From contig NZ_SDPV01000002.1 in NCBI RefSeq assembly GCF_004135625.1, positions 62,001-126,000 of the forward strand: a stretch of DNA of 64,000 nucleotides, read 5' to 3'. The stretch comes from Pelagerythrobacter rhizovicinus (GTDB taxonomy: Bacteria > Pseudomonadota > Alphaproteobacteria > Sphingomonadales > Sphingomonadaceae). Within the stretch, counting starts at the first letter, position 1, and each line of letters begins with the position of its first letter. The notes beneath the pieces are model-generated. The model searched no databases and was not told where the DNA came from. It saw nothing but the letters and a program-made list of their open reading frames with translations. This document shows positions 56,521 to 64,000 of the stretch, one piece after another. A program made the translations under genes and the position numbers.

Positions 56521-59283
56521 TCAGAACTGGGCGCGAACGCCCAGGCTGATGCGGCTTCCCGAGAATTCGTAGGTGGTCGGGAACGCGGGATCCATCGTGT
56601 ACCCCGTGGTCGCCTCGTCGGTCACGTTGATGCCCTGCAGCTCGACCCGGAAGTTGTCGGTCACCTGATAGCTGACGGCCAGATCGACCTGGCCGTAGGC
56701 GTCGCGGTAGACCGGATACATGTTCCGCTCGATCCGCTCCACATAGGCGCTCTTGTGGTTGTAGGAGACGCGCGCCGCGAACGGGCCGCGTTCGTAGAAC
56801 AGCGTCGCGTTGTAGGTGTTGTCGGAAAGGCCGATCGGCGAGGTCGGGATGTCGAGATCGGATTCGCCCGTCAGCGAGCTGTCGAGGAAGGTGTAGTTGG
56901 CGTTCACGCCGAAGCCTTCCAGCGATTCGTGGAACCACCAGAACGGCACCACCGCGACCAGCTCGACGCCGCTCACCTTGTACGATCCCTCGGCATTCAC
57001 CGGCTGGTAGACGTCGAAATCGTAGACCCCGTCGATCGTGCCGTTGGCGTTGTACTTGGTCACGTCCTCGACCACGCCGGTCAGCTCGTTCTGGACCACG
57101 CCCTTGATGTTCTTCCAGAAATAGGACGCGGCGAGCAGGCCGTCGCTGCCGAGATACTTCTCGATGCCGACTTCCCACTGGTCGGCATAAGTCGGCTTGA
57201 GGCTGGGGTTGCCATCGGTGAAGCGGAACTCGTTCCAGCTCGCGGTCCGCTTGTAGGCGAGGTCGGTCAGCGCCGGACGGATCAATGTCTGCGAGGCGGC
57301 CGCGCGGACGAGCAGGTCGTCCGCCACCTCGATATGCGCGTTGAAGGAGGGCAGGACCTTCTCATAGCTGCCCTCGCTCGAGACCGGCTCGTCGGTATAG
57401 CCGGTCGAGCCGTCGGGGTTCTGCACCTGGTGGAAGCCGGACGAGCGCACGGTCGTCTTGATGTAGCGCGCGCCGGCGTTCACGAAGACCGGCATCGAGG
57501 CGATGTCGAACTCGAAGTCGGCCATGCCGTAGGCGGCGATCGTCTCCTCCTTCACGCGGTAGAACTGGCCGTCGTCGAACGGCGACAGGAAGCCGTCGGG
57601 GCGGAAGAAATCGCGCGCGTAGTCGTTCGAGATCTGCCGCCAGTCGAGGTCGCGCGCCTGGTAGTCCTTGCCGCCGACGATATCGGTCACATAGCCGAGC
57701 TCGCTGTCGGCGAGCGTCCGCTCGTTGACGTACGAGGTGTCGCCGCGCGTCGGCCCCTGGATCTTCTCCTCGCCGTACTGACGCTCGGTGGTCTTGTTGG
57801 TGTAGCGCGAGCCGAAATTGATGCGCTTCAGCACGCTGTCGAAGTTGTAGGCGACGTCGAGCTGCGCGGTGTACTTGTCGTCCTCGATCTCTTCATAGGT
57901 CGTCTCGTAGGCCTCGAAGAGATAGGATTCGGGCGAGTTGTACATGTCGATCGTGTTCGGATCGTCGCTCGAGATCGTCTCGCCGCCGGTTTCGGTGTAG
58001 CGGGTGCGCGACGGGGCGTAGGCGACGTGCTTCAGATTGGCGTTGTCGCGTGACTTGCTGGCGCCCGAGTAACCGGCGAGCAGGTCGATCTCCCATTTGC
58101 CGGGTTCCCAGTTCATCTCACCGCCGAACTGGCGGTAGTCGGTCTCGGTGATCCGTTCCTTGCTCAGGAACTCGTGCTGGGTGGCGGTGTAGGACACGTC
58201 GCGCAAGACGACGATGCCGTGCTCCGACAGGGTGGTGTCGTCGTAATCGTGAATGATGCCGAGCGTCGACCGGCTGGACGCGGAATAGGCGGCCGCGTCG
58301 TATTCGTCCTCGACCGTGTCGAACGAGCCGAGGAAGGCGTCGAAGGTCACGCTGAACTGGTCGCTCGGGCGGTATTGCAGCGATCCCGAGAAGCCCAGCT
58401 TGTCCTGATCGTTGAGGTAGATCCGGTCGCCGACCTTGTCGAGGAAGACCACCCGATCGACTTCGTTCCCATCGTTGACGTCGTCGAACACGATGCCGGC
58501 GTCACGCTCGAGCACCTCGAGCGCCTGGTCGGTCTGGGCATCGCCCCGGCTGGTCCAGCGCGAGATCGGACGGAAGTTGATGCCGGAGTTGGAATCGGTG
58601 CGATTGGTCCGCTGCCCCTTCGACACCGAGAGAAGCACGCCGAAGTCGCCGAAAGTGTTGCTCGCGAGGACGGAGAACTGCGGATCGATCTCTTCCGAGA
58701 TCGAGTTGTACGCGCCTTCCACGGAGCCGACCACGCGCAGGCCCGGATTGTCGAACGGGCGCGCGGTCCCGATCTTGACCGAACCTGCGATGCCGCCTTC
58801 CTCGTCCGCCGCGGTCGGCGACTTCTGGACGGTGACCGACTGGATCAGCTCGGAGGCGAAAATGTCGAACTCGACGTCGCGCCCGCCCGAGCCGGACGCG
58901 GTGGCGAGATCGTTGATCGTCACCAGCGTGAACTCGGTCGGCAGGCCGCGGACGTTGACGCGGGTGCCGAGGCCTTTCTCGCGCTCGATCGTGACGCCGG
59001 GAATGCGCTGCAGCGCTTCGGACAGGTTCTGCTCGGGAAAGTCGGCAATGTCGGTGGCCACAATGGAGTCCGAAAAGCCGATCGTCTCGCGCTTGATGTC
59101 GATCGCTTCCCTGAGGCTCTCGCGATACCCCGAGACGACGATGACATCCTCCTCCGCCTCCTCCGCACTGCTGGCCGCGGGCGTATCCGCCGTCTGCGCC
59201 ATTGCAGAGGTTGCGGACAAGGCGGCGTAAGCGACCCCTACGAGAAGTTGCCCGCCGCGGCGGGCGTTCGTCTTGTGCTTCAT
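56521..59283 (-). CDS. TonB-dependent outer-membrane receptor
   Basis: A 920-residue receptor. Signal peptide MKHKTNARRGGQLLVGVAYA ending AMAQ, TonB box EEDVIVVSGYRE, plug domain with IADFPEQNLSEALQRIPGVTIERE and GLGTRVNVRGLP, then a 22-strand barrel ending SRISLGVRAQF. No CarboxypepD/TonB N-terminal extension. With PI-PLC and phoA downstream the cargo may be an organophosphate or phospholipid-derived compound; this is inference. Confidence 0.94.
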   Translation of the reverse strand: MKHKTNARRGGQLLVGVAYAALSATSAMAQTADTPAASSAEEAEEDVIVVSGYRESLREAIDIKRETIGFSDSIVATDIADFPEQNLSEALQRIPGVTIEREKGLGTRVNVRGLPTEFTLVTINDLATASGSGGRDVEFDIFASELIQSVTVQKSPTAADEEGGIAGSVKIGTARPFDNPGLRVVGSVEGAYNSISEEIDPQFSVLASNTFGDFGVLLSVSKGQRTNRTDSNSGINFRPISRWTSRGDAQTDQALEVLERDAGIVFDDVNDGNEVDRVVFLDKVGDRIYLNDQDKLGFSGSLQYRPSDQFSVTFDAFLGSFDTVEDEYDAAAYSASSRSTLGIIHDYDDTTLSEHGIVVLRDVSYTATQHEFLSKERITETDYRQFGGEMNWEPGKWEIDLLAGYSGASKSRDNANLKHVAYAPSRTRYTETGGETISSDDPNTIDMYNSPESYLFEAYETTYEEIEDDKYTAQLDVAYNFDSVLKRINFGSRYTNKTTERQYGEEKIQGPTRGDTSYVNERTLADSELGYVTDIVGGKDYQARDLDWRQISNDYARDFFRPDGFLSPFDDGQFYRVKEETIAAYGMADFEFDIASMPVFVNAGARYIKTTVRSSGFHQVQNPDGSTGYTDEPVSSEGSYEKVLPSFNAHIEVADDLLVRAAASQTLIRPALTDLAYKRTASWNEFRFTDGNPSLKPTYADQWEVGIEKYLGSDGLLAASYFWKNIKGVVQNELTGVVEDVTKYNANGTIDGVYDFDVYQPVNAEGSYKVSGVELVAVVPFWWFHESLEGFGVNANYTFLDSSLTGESDLDIPTSPIGLSDNTYNATLFYERGPFAARVSYNHKSAYVERIERNMYPVYRDAYGQVDLAVSYQVTDNFRVELQGINVTDEATTGYTMDPAFPTTYEFSGSRISLGVRAQF

Positions 59284-59432
59284 TGTACTCGTTTTCCCCT
59301 AGAATGCGCGCCACGCGGGGACGGCAGCTGGCCTGCGTCGGCAGCGAAATCGCCGGTCAATCCCGGTCCAATTCCGGCTGCCGCGACCGGCGGCGAACTC
59401 GCCGTGGCCGAATGCGCTGCCTTCCGTGAGTG

Positions 59433-59451
59433 GCTGTTCCCCTGGAACAGC
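59433..59451. promoter_or_regulatory. Candidate operator upstream of the TonB receptor
   Basis: GCTGTTCC-CCT-GGAACAGC is a perfect 8-bp inverted repeat about 150 bases before the receptor ATG. It is not of the GTTC-N7-GTTC LexA form. The remaining 293-base gap (59284-59576) shows no gene and no clear Pho box. Confidence 0.45.
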
Positions 59452-59576
59452 GCTCTGGTGGGGAAGAGTTGTTACGCCCGCTTTGCGGATTCATTGCGCG
59501 AGAATGACTCGCCGCTTTTTTCGCGCGCAGCGCAGAGAAGGCATCGGAACGTCCGCGGCCGTCCGGCCCTCTCCGG

Positions 59577-60155
59577 CTAGGCGATCGCCTCCGCAATCGC
59601 CTCGCGCACTTCGGCGCTCGACCAGTCGTATTCGCCGACCACGCGCCAGACCTCGCGGCCGCTGGCATCGTAGAGCACGGTGGTGGGCAGGCTTTGGCTT
59701 TCGAGCGCGAAGCCCAGCTCGAGCTCCGGCTCCATCCAGGGCTCGAGGTGCTCGAACTGCATCTGCGCGAAGAACGGTTCCACCTTGTCCGCGCCGCCCA
59801 TGTCCTGGCTGACGGTGATGACGCGCAGCGAGTCGCCGTACTCCCCGGCGAGATCGTCGAGCTGCGGCATTTCCTTCACGCACGGCGCGCACCACGTCGC
59901 CCACAGGTTGAGCAGCACCGGCGTCCCCTGCGCCGCCGCGAGGTTGAACCGGTTGCCCGCCGGGTCGGAGACCGTCATGGCCGGCATCAGCTCGCCCGCG
60001 CGGCTGCGGTCGATCACGCTCGACAAGTCCGCCTTGTCCGCCGCCAACGCGCCCTCGCCTTGCACCTCCTCGGGCGCTTGCCTATCGCAGCCGGCAACAA
60101 CCAGGGCCAAGGCGATTATCGTGAGCGAAAAGCGGAACGACAGGGACGGCGACAA
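59577..60155 (-). CDS. TlpA-like thioredoxin-fold lipoprotein
   Basis: A protein of about 192 residues with a lipoprotein signal ([14 protein letters not shown], lipobox VAGC) and a thioredoxin fold with WATWCAPC redox motif and cis-Pro in SLPTTVLYD. Likely a periplasmic thiol-disulfide reductant, for example for cytochrome c maturation. No ATG is available near the signal peptide; the TTG at 60155 is my best start, which makes the 5' end overlap the divergent argH start by 35 bases. Confidence 0.8.
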   Translation of the reverse strand: MSPSLSFRFSLTIIALALVVAGCDRQAPEEVQGEGALAADKADLSSVIDRSRAGELMPAMTVSDPAGNRFNLAAAQGTPVLLNLWATWCAPCVKEMPQLDDLAGEYGDSLRVITVSQDMGGADKVEPFFAQMQFEHLEPWMEPELELGFALESQSLPTTVLYDASGREVWRVVGEYDWSSAEVREAIAEAIA

Positions 60156-61548
60156 GGGCGGTTCCAATGCGATGTGGGGCGGCAGGTTCGCCGAAGGCCC
60201 TAGCGCGATCATGCGCGAAATCAACGCTTCCATCCCGTTCGACAAGGCCCTCTGGCGCCAGGACATCGCCGCGAGCAAGGCGCATGTCGCTATGCTCGCC
60301 GCGCAGGAGATCGTCTCGCAGGCCGACGCGGCGGAGATCGCGCGCGGCCTCGATGCGGTGGCCGCCGAGTACGAGGCGAACGGGGTTCCCGAGAACTGGG
60401 ACCTCGAAGACATCCACATGACCACCGAGAGCCGCCTCGCCGAACTGATCGGCCCGGCGGCAGGACGGCTGCACACCGCGCGCAGCCGCAACGATCAGGT
60501 CGCGACCGACTTCCGCCTCTGGGTGCGGGAGGCGATCGATCAGGCCGACGCCGGCCTCGCCGCTTTGCAGCACGCGCTGGTGACGCGGGCGAACGAACAT
60601 GCCGACAGCGTCATGCCCGGCTTCACCCACCTGCAGACCGCGCAGCCGGTCACGCTCGGCCATCACCTGATGGCCTACTACGAGATGGTGCGCCGCGACC
60701 GCAGCCGCTTTGCCGATGCGCGGGCGCGGCTCAACGAATGCCCGCTCGGGTCGGCCGCACTTGCGGGAACGGGGTTTGCGATCGACCGCCAGGCGACCTG
60801 CGAGGCGCTCGGCTTCGACCGTCCGACCGCGAACAGCCTCGATGCCGTGTCCGACCGGGATTTCGCGCTCGATTACCTGCAGGCGGCCGCGCAGTGTTCG
60901 CTGCACCTCTCGCGGCTGGCGGAGGAGATGATCCTCTGGGCCAGCCAGCCGTTCGGCTTCATCCGCCTGCCCGACTCGCTCAGCACCGGCAGCAGCATCA
61001 TGCCGCAGAAGAAGAACCCCGATGCGGCCGAGCTGGTTCGCGGGCACGCGGGGCGGATCGTCGGCTGCCTGACCGCGCTGATGGTGACGATGAAGGGCCT
61101 GCCGCTCGCCTATTCGAAGGACATGCAGGACGACAAGCCGCCGGTATTCGAAGCGGCGGGCCTGCTCGCGCTGTCGATCGCGGCGATGACCGGCATGGTC
61201 GCCGACAGCCGATTCGACACGGCCCGCATGCGCGCCGCGGCCGAACTCGGCTATGCCACGGCGACCGATCTCGCCGACTGGCTCGTGCGCGAGGCGGACA
61301 TTCCGTTCCGCGAGGCGCACCATATCACCGGCGCCGCGGTCAAGCTGGCGGAGCAGCGGGGCGTGGCGCTGGACCAGCTCTCGCTGGCGGACCTTCAGGC
61401 GATCGACGCGCGAATCGGCGAAGGCGTGTTCGCCGCGCTGTCGGTCGACGCCTCGGTCGCGGCGCGGGCCTCCTATGGCGGGACCGCGCCCGATCAGGTA
61501 AGACAGCGCGTGGCCGAAGCGCGCGCTGCGCTCGGCGTGGAGGAATGA
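60121..61548 (+). CDS. argH: Argininosuccinate lyase
   Basis: A 475-residue fumarase-superfamily enzyme that makes arginine plus fumarate. [20 protein letters not shown] is the usual N-terminus, [32 protein letters not shown] and the signature [19 protein letters not shown] are present. I prefer GTG 60121 because AAGGCG lies just upstream; ATG 60172 is the alternative and avoids overlap with the TlpA-like gene. Confidence 0.95.
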   Translation: MSEKRNDRDGDKGGSNAMWGGRFAEGPSAIMREINASIPFDKALWRQDIAASKAHVAMLAAQEIVSQADAAEIARGLDAVAAEYEANGVPENWDLEDIHMTTESRLAELIGPAAGRLHTARSRNDQVATDFRLWVREAIDQADAGLAALQHALVTRANEHADSVMPGFTHLQTAQPVTLGHHLMAYYEMVRRDRSRFADARARLNECPLGSAALAGTGFAIDRQATCEALGFDRPTANSLDAVSDRDFALDYLQAAAQCSLHLSRLAEEMILWASQPFGFIRLPDSLSTGSSIMPQKKNPDAAELVRGHAGRIVGCLTALMVTMKGLPLAYSKDMQDDKPPVFEAAGLLALSIAAMTGMVADSRFDTARMRAAAELGYATATDLADWLVREADIPFREAHHITGAAVKLAEQRGVALDQLSLADLQAIDARIGEGVFAALSVDASVAARASYGGTAPDQVRQRVAEARAALGVEE

Positions 61549-61787
61549 TGCGCCGGATCCTCGCACCGCTTGCCCTCGCCGCCGCCCTCGTCGGGTGCGG
61601 GCAGAAGTCCGACCTCGAGCCGCTCCCCGGGCAGACGCTGCCGCCCGCGCCTTACGGGAGCGAGGTTCGCCCCGGCCCGCAGGACCTGCTGGAGCTCGAC
61701 CCGCAGGCGGCGCCCGAACGCAGCGTCGAACTGCGCAAGCGTTCCGAAGAGCGCGAGGACGATCCCTTCGACCTGCCGCCGGAATAA
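61545..61787 (+). CDS. lptM: LptM/YifL-like small lipoprotein
   Basis: An 80-residue lipoprotein: [18 protein letters not shown] with lipobox, followed by [11 protein letters not shown], the YifL/LptM-type motif C-G-Q-K. The rest is hydrophilic. LptM assists LptD maturation in E. coli; here the role is inferred. It overlaps argH (ATGATG) and precedes lysA, a conserved argH-lptM-lysA order. Confidence 0.8.
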   Translation: MMRRILAPLALAAALVGCGQKSDLEPLPGQTLPPAPYGSEVRPGPQDLLELDPQAAPERSVELRKRSEEREDDPFDLPPE

Positions 61788-61877
61788 CGCCTTTCGCGAA
61801 GCCGCAAAGGGCCTGCCTCCCCCCTTTCAAGCAAGGCTTGCTCGACTGCCGCATGCGCACCGGCTAAGCGCCCGCGC

Positions 61878-63137
61878 ATGGACCATTTCCAGCTCAAGAA
61901 CGGCGTCCTTCACGCCGAGGACGTACCGCTTTCCGCGATCGCCGAGGCCGTCGGCACGCCCGTCTACGTCTATTCGCGCGCCACGCTGGTGCGCCACGCC
62001 CGCGTGTTCCGCGAGGGGCTGTCGGCGCTCGATCGGCCGCACCTCGCGTTCGCGGTGAAGGCGAACCCGAACCTCGCGGTGCTCAGCGTTCTGCAGAAGG
62101 AAGGCTACGGCGCCGATGTCGTCTCGGGCGGCGAGCTGACGCGCGCGCTGGCAGCCGGGATGGCGCCGGCCGACGTGGTGTTCTCCGGCGTCGGCAAGAC
62201 CCATGCCGAGCTCGTCCAGGGGCTCGAATCCGGGATCGGCCAGTTCAACATCGAATCCGAGGAAGAGGGCTACGAGCTCGCCGCGATCGCGCGCCGCCTC
62301 GGCAAGACGGCGGCCTGCGCGCTGCGCGTCAATCCGGACGTCGACGCGCGCACGCACGAGAAGATCTCGACCGGCAAGCGCGAGAACAAGTTCGGCGTCC
62401 CGCTCGACCGCGCCGGCGCGATCTATGCCGCGCTGGCGGCGGAGGACGGGCTCGATATGCGGGGCGTGGCCGTGCATATCGGCAGCCAGCTCGGCGATCT
62501 CGAACCGCTCGAAAGCGCCTTCACCAAGCTCGGCGCCCTGATCGGGGAGCTGCGTGCGGCGGGGCTTACGGTCACGCATGCCGACCTCGGCGGCGGGCTC
62601 GGCGTGCCTTACAAGCCGGGCGACATCATGCCCTCCCCGGCGGACTACGGCGCGATGGTCGCGCGGGTGACGAAGGGTTGGGACGTGCGCCTCACCTTCG
62701 AGCCCGGGCGCGTGATCGCGGGCAACGCGGGCATTCTGCTGACGCGCGTGATCCGCTCCAAGCGCAGCGGCAACGGGCCGCCTTTCGTGATCGTCGATGC
62801 CGCGATGAACGACCTCGCCCGCCCGGCGATGTACGGCGCCTGGCACGATATCGAGGCGGTCGCGCCGAGCGGGAACAGGATGACCTCGCACGTCGTCGGC
62901 CCGATCTGCGAGACCGGCGACACGTTCGCAACGGACCGCGAGATCGACGCGCTCGCGGCCGGCGATCTCGCCGTGTTCCGCACCGCCGGGGCCTACGGCG
63001 CGACGATGGCGAGCAGCTACAACAGCCGCGGCTTCGTCCCCGAAGTGCTGGTCGACGGCGACCGGTTCGCGGTCGTGGCGGACCGCATCCCGGCCGACGC
63101 GATCATGGACGCGGAGCGGGTGCCCGACTGGCTATGA
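61878..63137 (+). CDS. lysA: Diaminopimelate decarboxylase
   Basis: A 419-residue PLP enzyme making lysine. PLP lysine is K61 (AFAVKANPN), SGGELTRAL follows, phosphate-binding GGGLGVPY and the C-terminal CETGDTFA motif (cysteine contributing across the dimer). Its stop overlaps the next gene as ATGA. Confidence 0.96.
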   Translation: MDHFQLKNGVLHAEDVPLSAIAEAVGTPVYVYSRATLVRHARVFREGLSALDRPHLAFAVKANPNLAVLSVLQKEGYGADVVSGGELTRALAAGMAPADVVFSGVGKTHAELVQGLESGIGQFNIESEEEGYELAAIARRLGKTAACALRVNPDVDARTHEKISTGKRENKFGVPLDRAGAIYAALAAEDGLDMRGVAVHIGSQLGDLEPLESAFTKLGALIGELRAAGLTVTHADLGGGLGVPYKPGDIMPSPADYGAMVARVTKGWDVRLTFEPGRVIAGNAGILLTRVIRSKRSGNGPPFVIVDAAMNDLARPAMYGAWHDIEAVAPSGNRMTSHVVGPICETGDTFATDREIDALAAGDLAVFRTAGAYGATMASSYNSRGFVPEVLVDGDRFAVVADRIPADAIMDAERVPDWL

Positions 63138-63910
63138 AGAGCCTTCCGCTCTTCCACCGGGTCGCGGGCGAGCGCGTGGTCGTGCTCGGCCAGGGCGATG
63201 CGGCGGAAGCGAAGCGGCGGCTGGTCGAGCGCGCGGGCGGCCTGTGCGGCGGCGAGGCGGAGGCGCATCACGCGCGGCTCGCCTTCGTCGCGCTCGACGA
63301 CGCGCAGGAGGCCAAAGCGGCGGCCATGCGGCTGAAAGGCAAGGGGCTGCTGGTCAACGTGACCGACCGGCCCGAGCTGTGCGACTTCACCGTCCCCAGC
63401 GTGCTCGACCGCGATCCGGTGCTGGTCGCGGTCGGAACGGGCGGCGCGTCGGCGGGGCTGGCCAAGCACTTGCGGCTGCGGCTGGAGGCGCTGTTGCCGC
63501 CATCGCTCGGGCGCCTGGCGGAGGGGCTTTACGCCGCGCGCGAGGCGATCCGCGGGCGCTTTCCGGATGCCGCCGATCGCCGCCGCGCGCTCGATCGGGC
63601 GTTGGCTGAAGATGGCGTGCTCGATCCCTTGCGGGAGGATTCGGCGGAGCGGATCGAGGGATGGCTGGAAAACGCTGCAGATGACGCCGCCAGCTCCTGC
63701 GTGGAAATCGTGCTCACCAGCGACGACCCCGACGATCTGACGCTGCGGCAGGCGCGGCTGCTGGGCCGGGCCGACACGATCCTGCACGATGCCGACGTGC
63801 CCCTCGCGATCCTCAACCGCGCGCGCGCCGATGCCGTGCGCAAGCCCCTGTCCGGCAACTTTTCCGGACATGGACACACTGTCATCCTGCGCCGAAGCAC
63901 GGCGGGTTGA
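63134..63910 (+). CDS. Siroheme synthase-like protein (precorrin-2 dehydrogenase/ferrochelatase with partial SUMT tail)
   Basis: A 258-residue protein. Residues 1-185 match the CysG N-terminal part: VVVLGQGDAAEAKRRLVERA Rossmann site, LLVNVTDRPELCDFTVPSVLDRD (D78 aligns with the catalytic Asp of CysG) and GTGGASAGLAKHLRLRLEALLP. Residues 198-258 match only the beginning of a SUMT methylase (DPDDLTLRQARLLGRADTILHD) and then stop. It therefore makes sirohydrochlorin/siroheme from precorrin-2 but cannot methylate on its own. Coupled to lysA. Confidence 0.82.
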   Translation: MKSLPLFHRVAGERVVVLGQGDAAEAKRRLVERAGGLCGGEAEAHHARLAFVALDDAQEAKAAAMRLKGKGLLVNVTDRPELCDFTVPSVLDRDPVLVAVGTGGASAGLAKHLRLRLEALLPPSLGRLAEGLYAAREAIRGRFPDAADRRRALDRALAEDGVLDPLREDSAERIEGWLENAADDAASSCVEIVLTSDDPDDLTLRQARLLGRADTILHDADVPLAILNRARADAVRKPLSGNFSGHGHTVILRRSTAG

Positions 63911-63928
63911 TCTTCACGAACCGCGTGG

Positions 63929-64000
63929 CTAGGCCCGGCCCGTCATCTGGGGAGTAGCCGACCGCCTGCGGGCGGGCCTGCGCGTCAACATACTCGGTCG
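63929..64000 (+). promoter_or_regulatory. yybP-ykoY (Mn2+) riboswitch, truncated by window edge
   Basis: The two conserved blocks of this class are seen: GGGGAGTAGC (63949-63958) and GTCAACATACTCG (63984-63996), separated by a GC-rich stem. The aptamer senses Mn2+ (and in some cases pH) and usually controls manganese exporters such as MntP or TMEM165/TerC-like proteins. The regulated gene is outside the window. Confidence 0.8.

Noticed and set aside
59284-59576. Pho box upstream of the TonB receptor/PI-PLC/phoA set
   Set aside because: I looked for CTGTCAT-type repeats with 11-bp spacing on both strands and found only poor matches (GAGTCAT...GCGCAAT).

Overview
This 64 kb window is GC-rich chromosomal DNA from an alphaproteobacterium, most likely Sphingomonadales and probably the Erythrobacteraceae (Erythrobacter/Altererythrobacter group). 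The evidence is cell-cycle regulators of the CckA and CpdR type, LexA boxes of the alphaproteobacterial form GTTC-N7-GTTC, promoter-like GAAC-N16-CGTT sites of the EcfG general-stress type, a SapC-family protein, paired DUF4139 proteins and a large TonB-dependent receptor. No 16S rRNA or complete marker set is present, so the family-level call is inference. I see no prophage, integrase, conventional IS transposase, CRISPR array or rRNA operon.

Layout. 1-1.1 kb: an ArsR/SRPBCC operon. 1.2-6 kb: ABC-F ATPase, purB, lapA-pyrF-trpF. 6-7.3 kb: two outer-membrane beta-barrel genes on the minus strand. 7.6-12.5 kb: trpB, a DUF559 endonuclease cassette, trpA, accD, folC. 12.5-16.5 kb: AmpG-like permease, Rieske oxygenase, 23S pseudouridine synthase and rsmD. 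16.5-21.4 kb: two paralogous 11-residue-repeat secreted proteins, SOS-boxed uvrD, an HTH plus Clp-N pair behind twin palindromes, and a small stress-type protein. 21.5-27.6 kb: DEAD-box helicase, FAD dehydrogenase, sapC, a candidate anti-SD small RNA, N-formylglutamate amidohydrolase and cpdR. 27.7-33 kb: tRNA-Val(GAC), icd, a GNAT-nitrilase fusion, a KefB-type antiporter and a second small stress-type protein. 33-38 kb: alaS, a methyltransferase, recA with an SOS box. 38-44.5 kb: two DUF4139 genes, cckA and a DUF2062 gene. 44.9-51 kb: smpB, a DUF885-type lipoprotein, def, recR, fmt, an alpha/beta hydrolase and truA. 51.4-59.3 kb: an MDR dehydrogenase, asparaginase, tRNA-Val(TAC), and a phosphate-scavenging-like set (phoA, PI-PLC, TonB receptor). 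59.6-63.9 kb: a TlpA-like lipoprotein, argH-lptM-lysA and a siroheme-synthase-like gene. The window ends inside a yybP-ykoY (Mn2+) riboswitch.

How it works together. Most genes are housekeeping: tryptophan, pyrimidine, purine, arginine, lysine, fatty-acid and folate synthesis, plus translation quality control (def, fmt, smpB, alaS, truA, rsmD) and DNA repair (recA, recR, uvrD). Regulation visible in the sequence includes SOS boxes at recA and uvrD, EcfG-type promoters at two tiny hydrophilic genes, a riboswitch and a candidate sRNA.

The most unusual element is a 427-bp cassette between trpB and trpA. A DUF559 (Vsr/PD-(D/E)XK-like) endonuclease gene lies between two inverted copies of a 38-bp palindromic repeat that supply its ribosome-binding site and its C-terminal codons. 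A gene-less relative, apparently an internal-deletion derivative, lies at 52.5 kb. Together they look like a small mobile-element family with autonomous-like and non-autonomous forms. Many intergenic gaps also carry other paired palindromic (REP/BIME-like) repeats.
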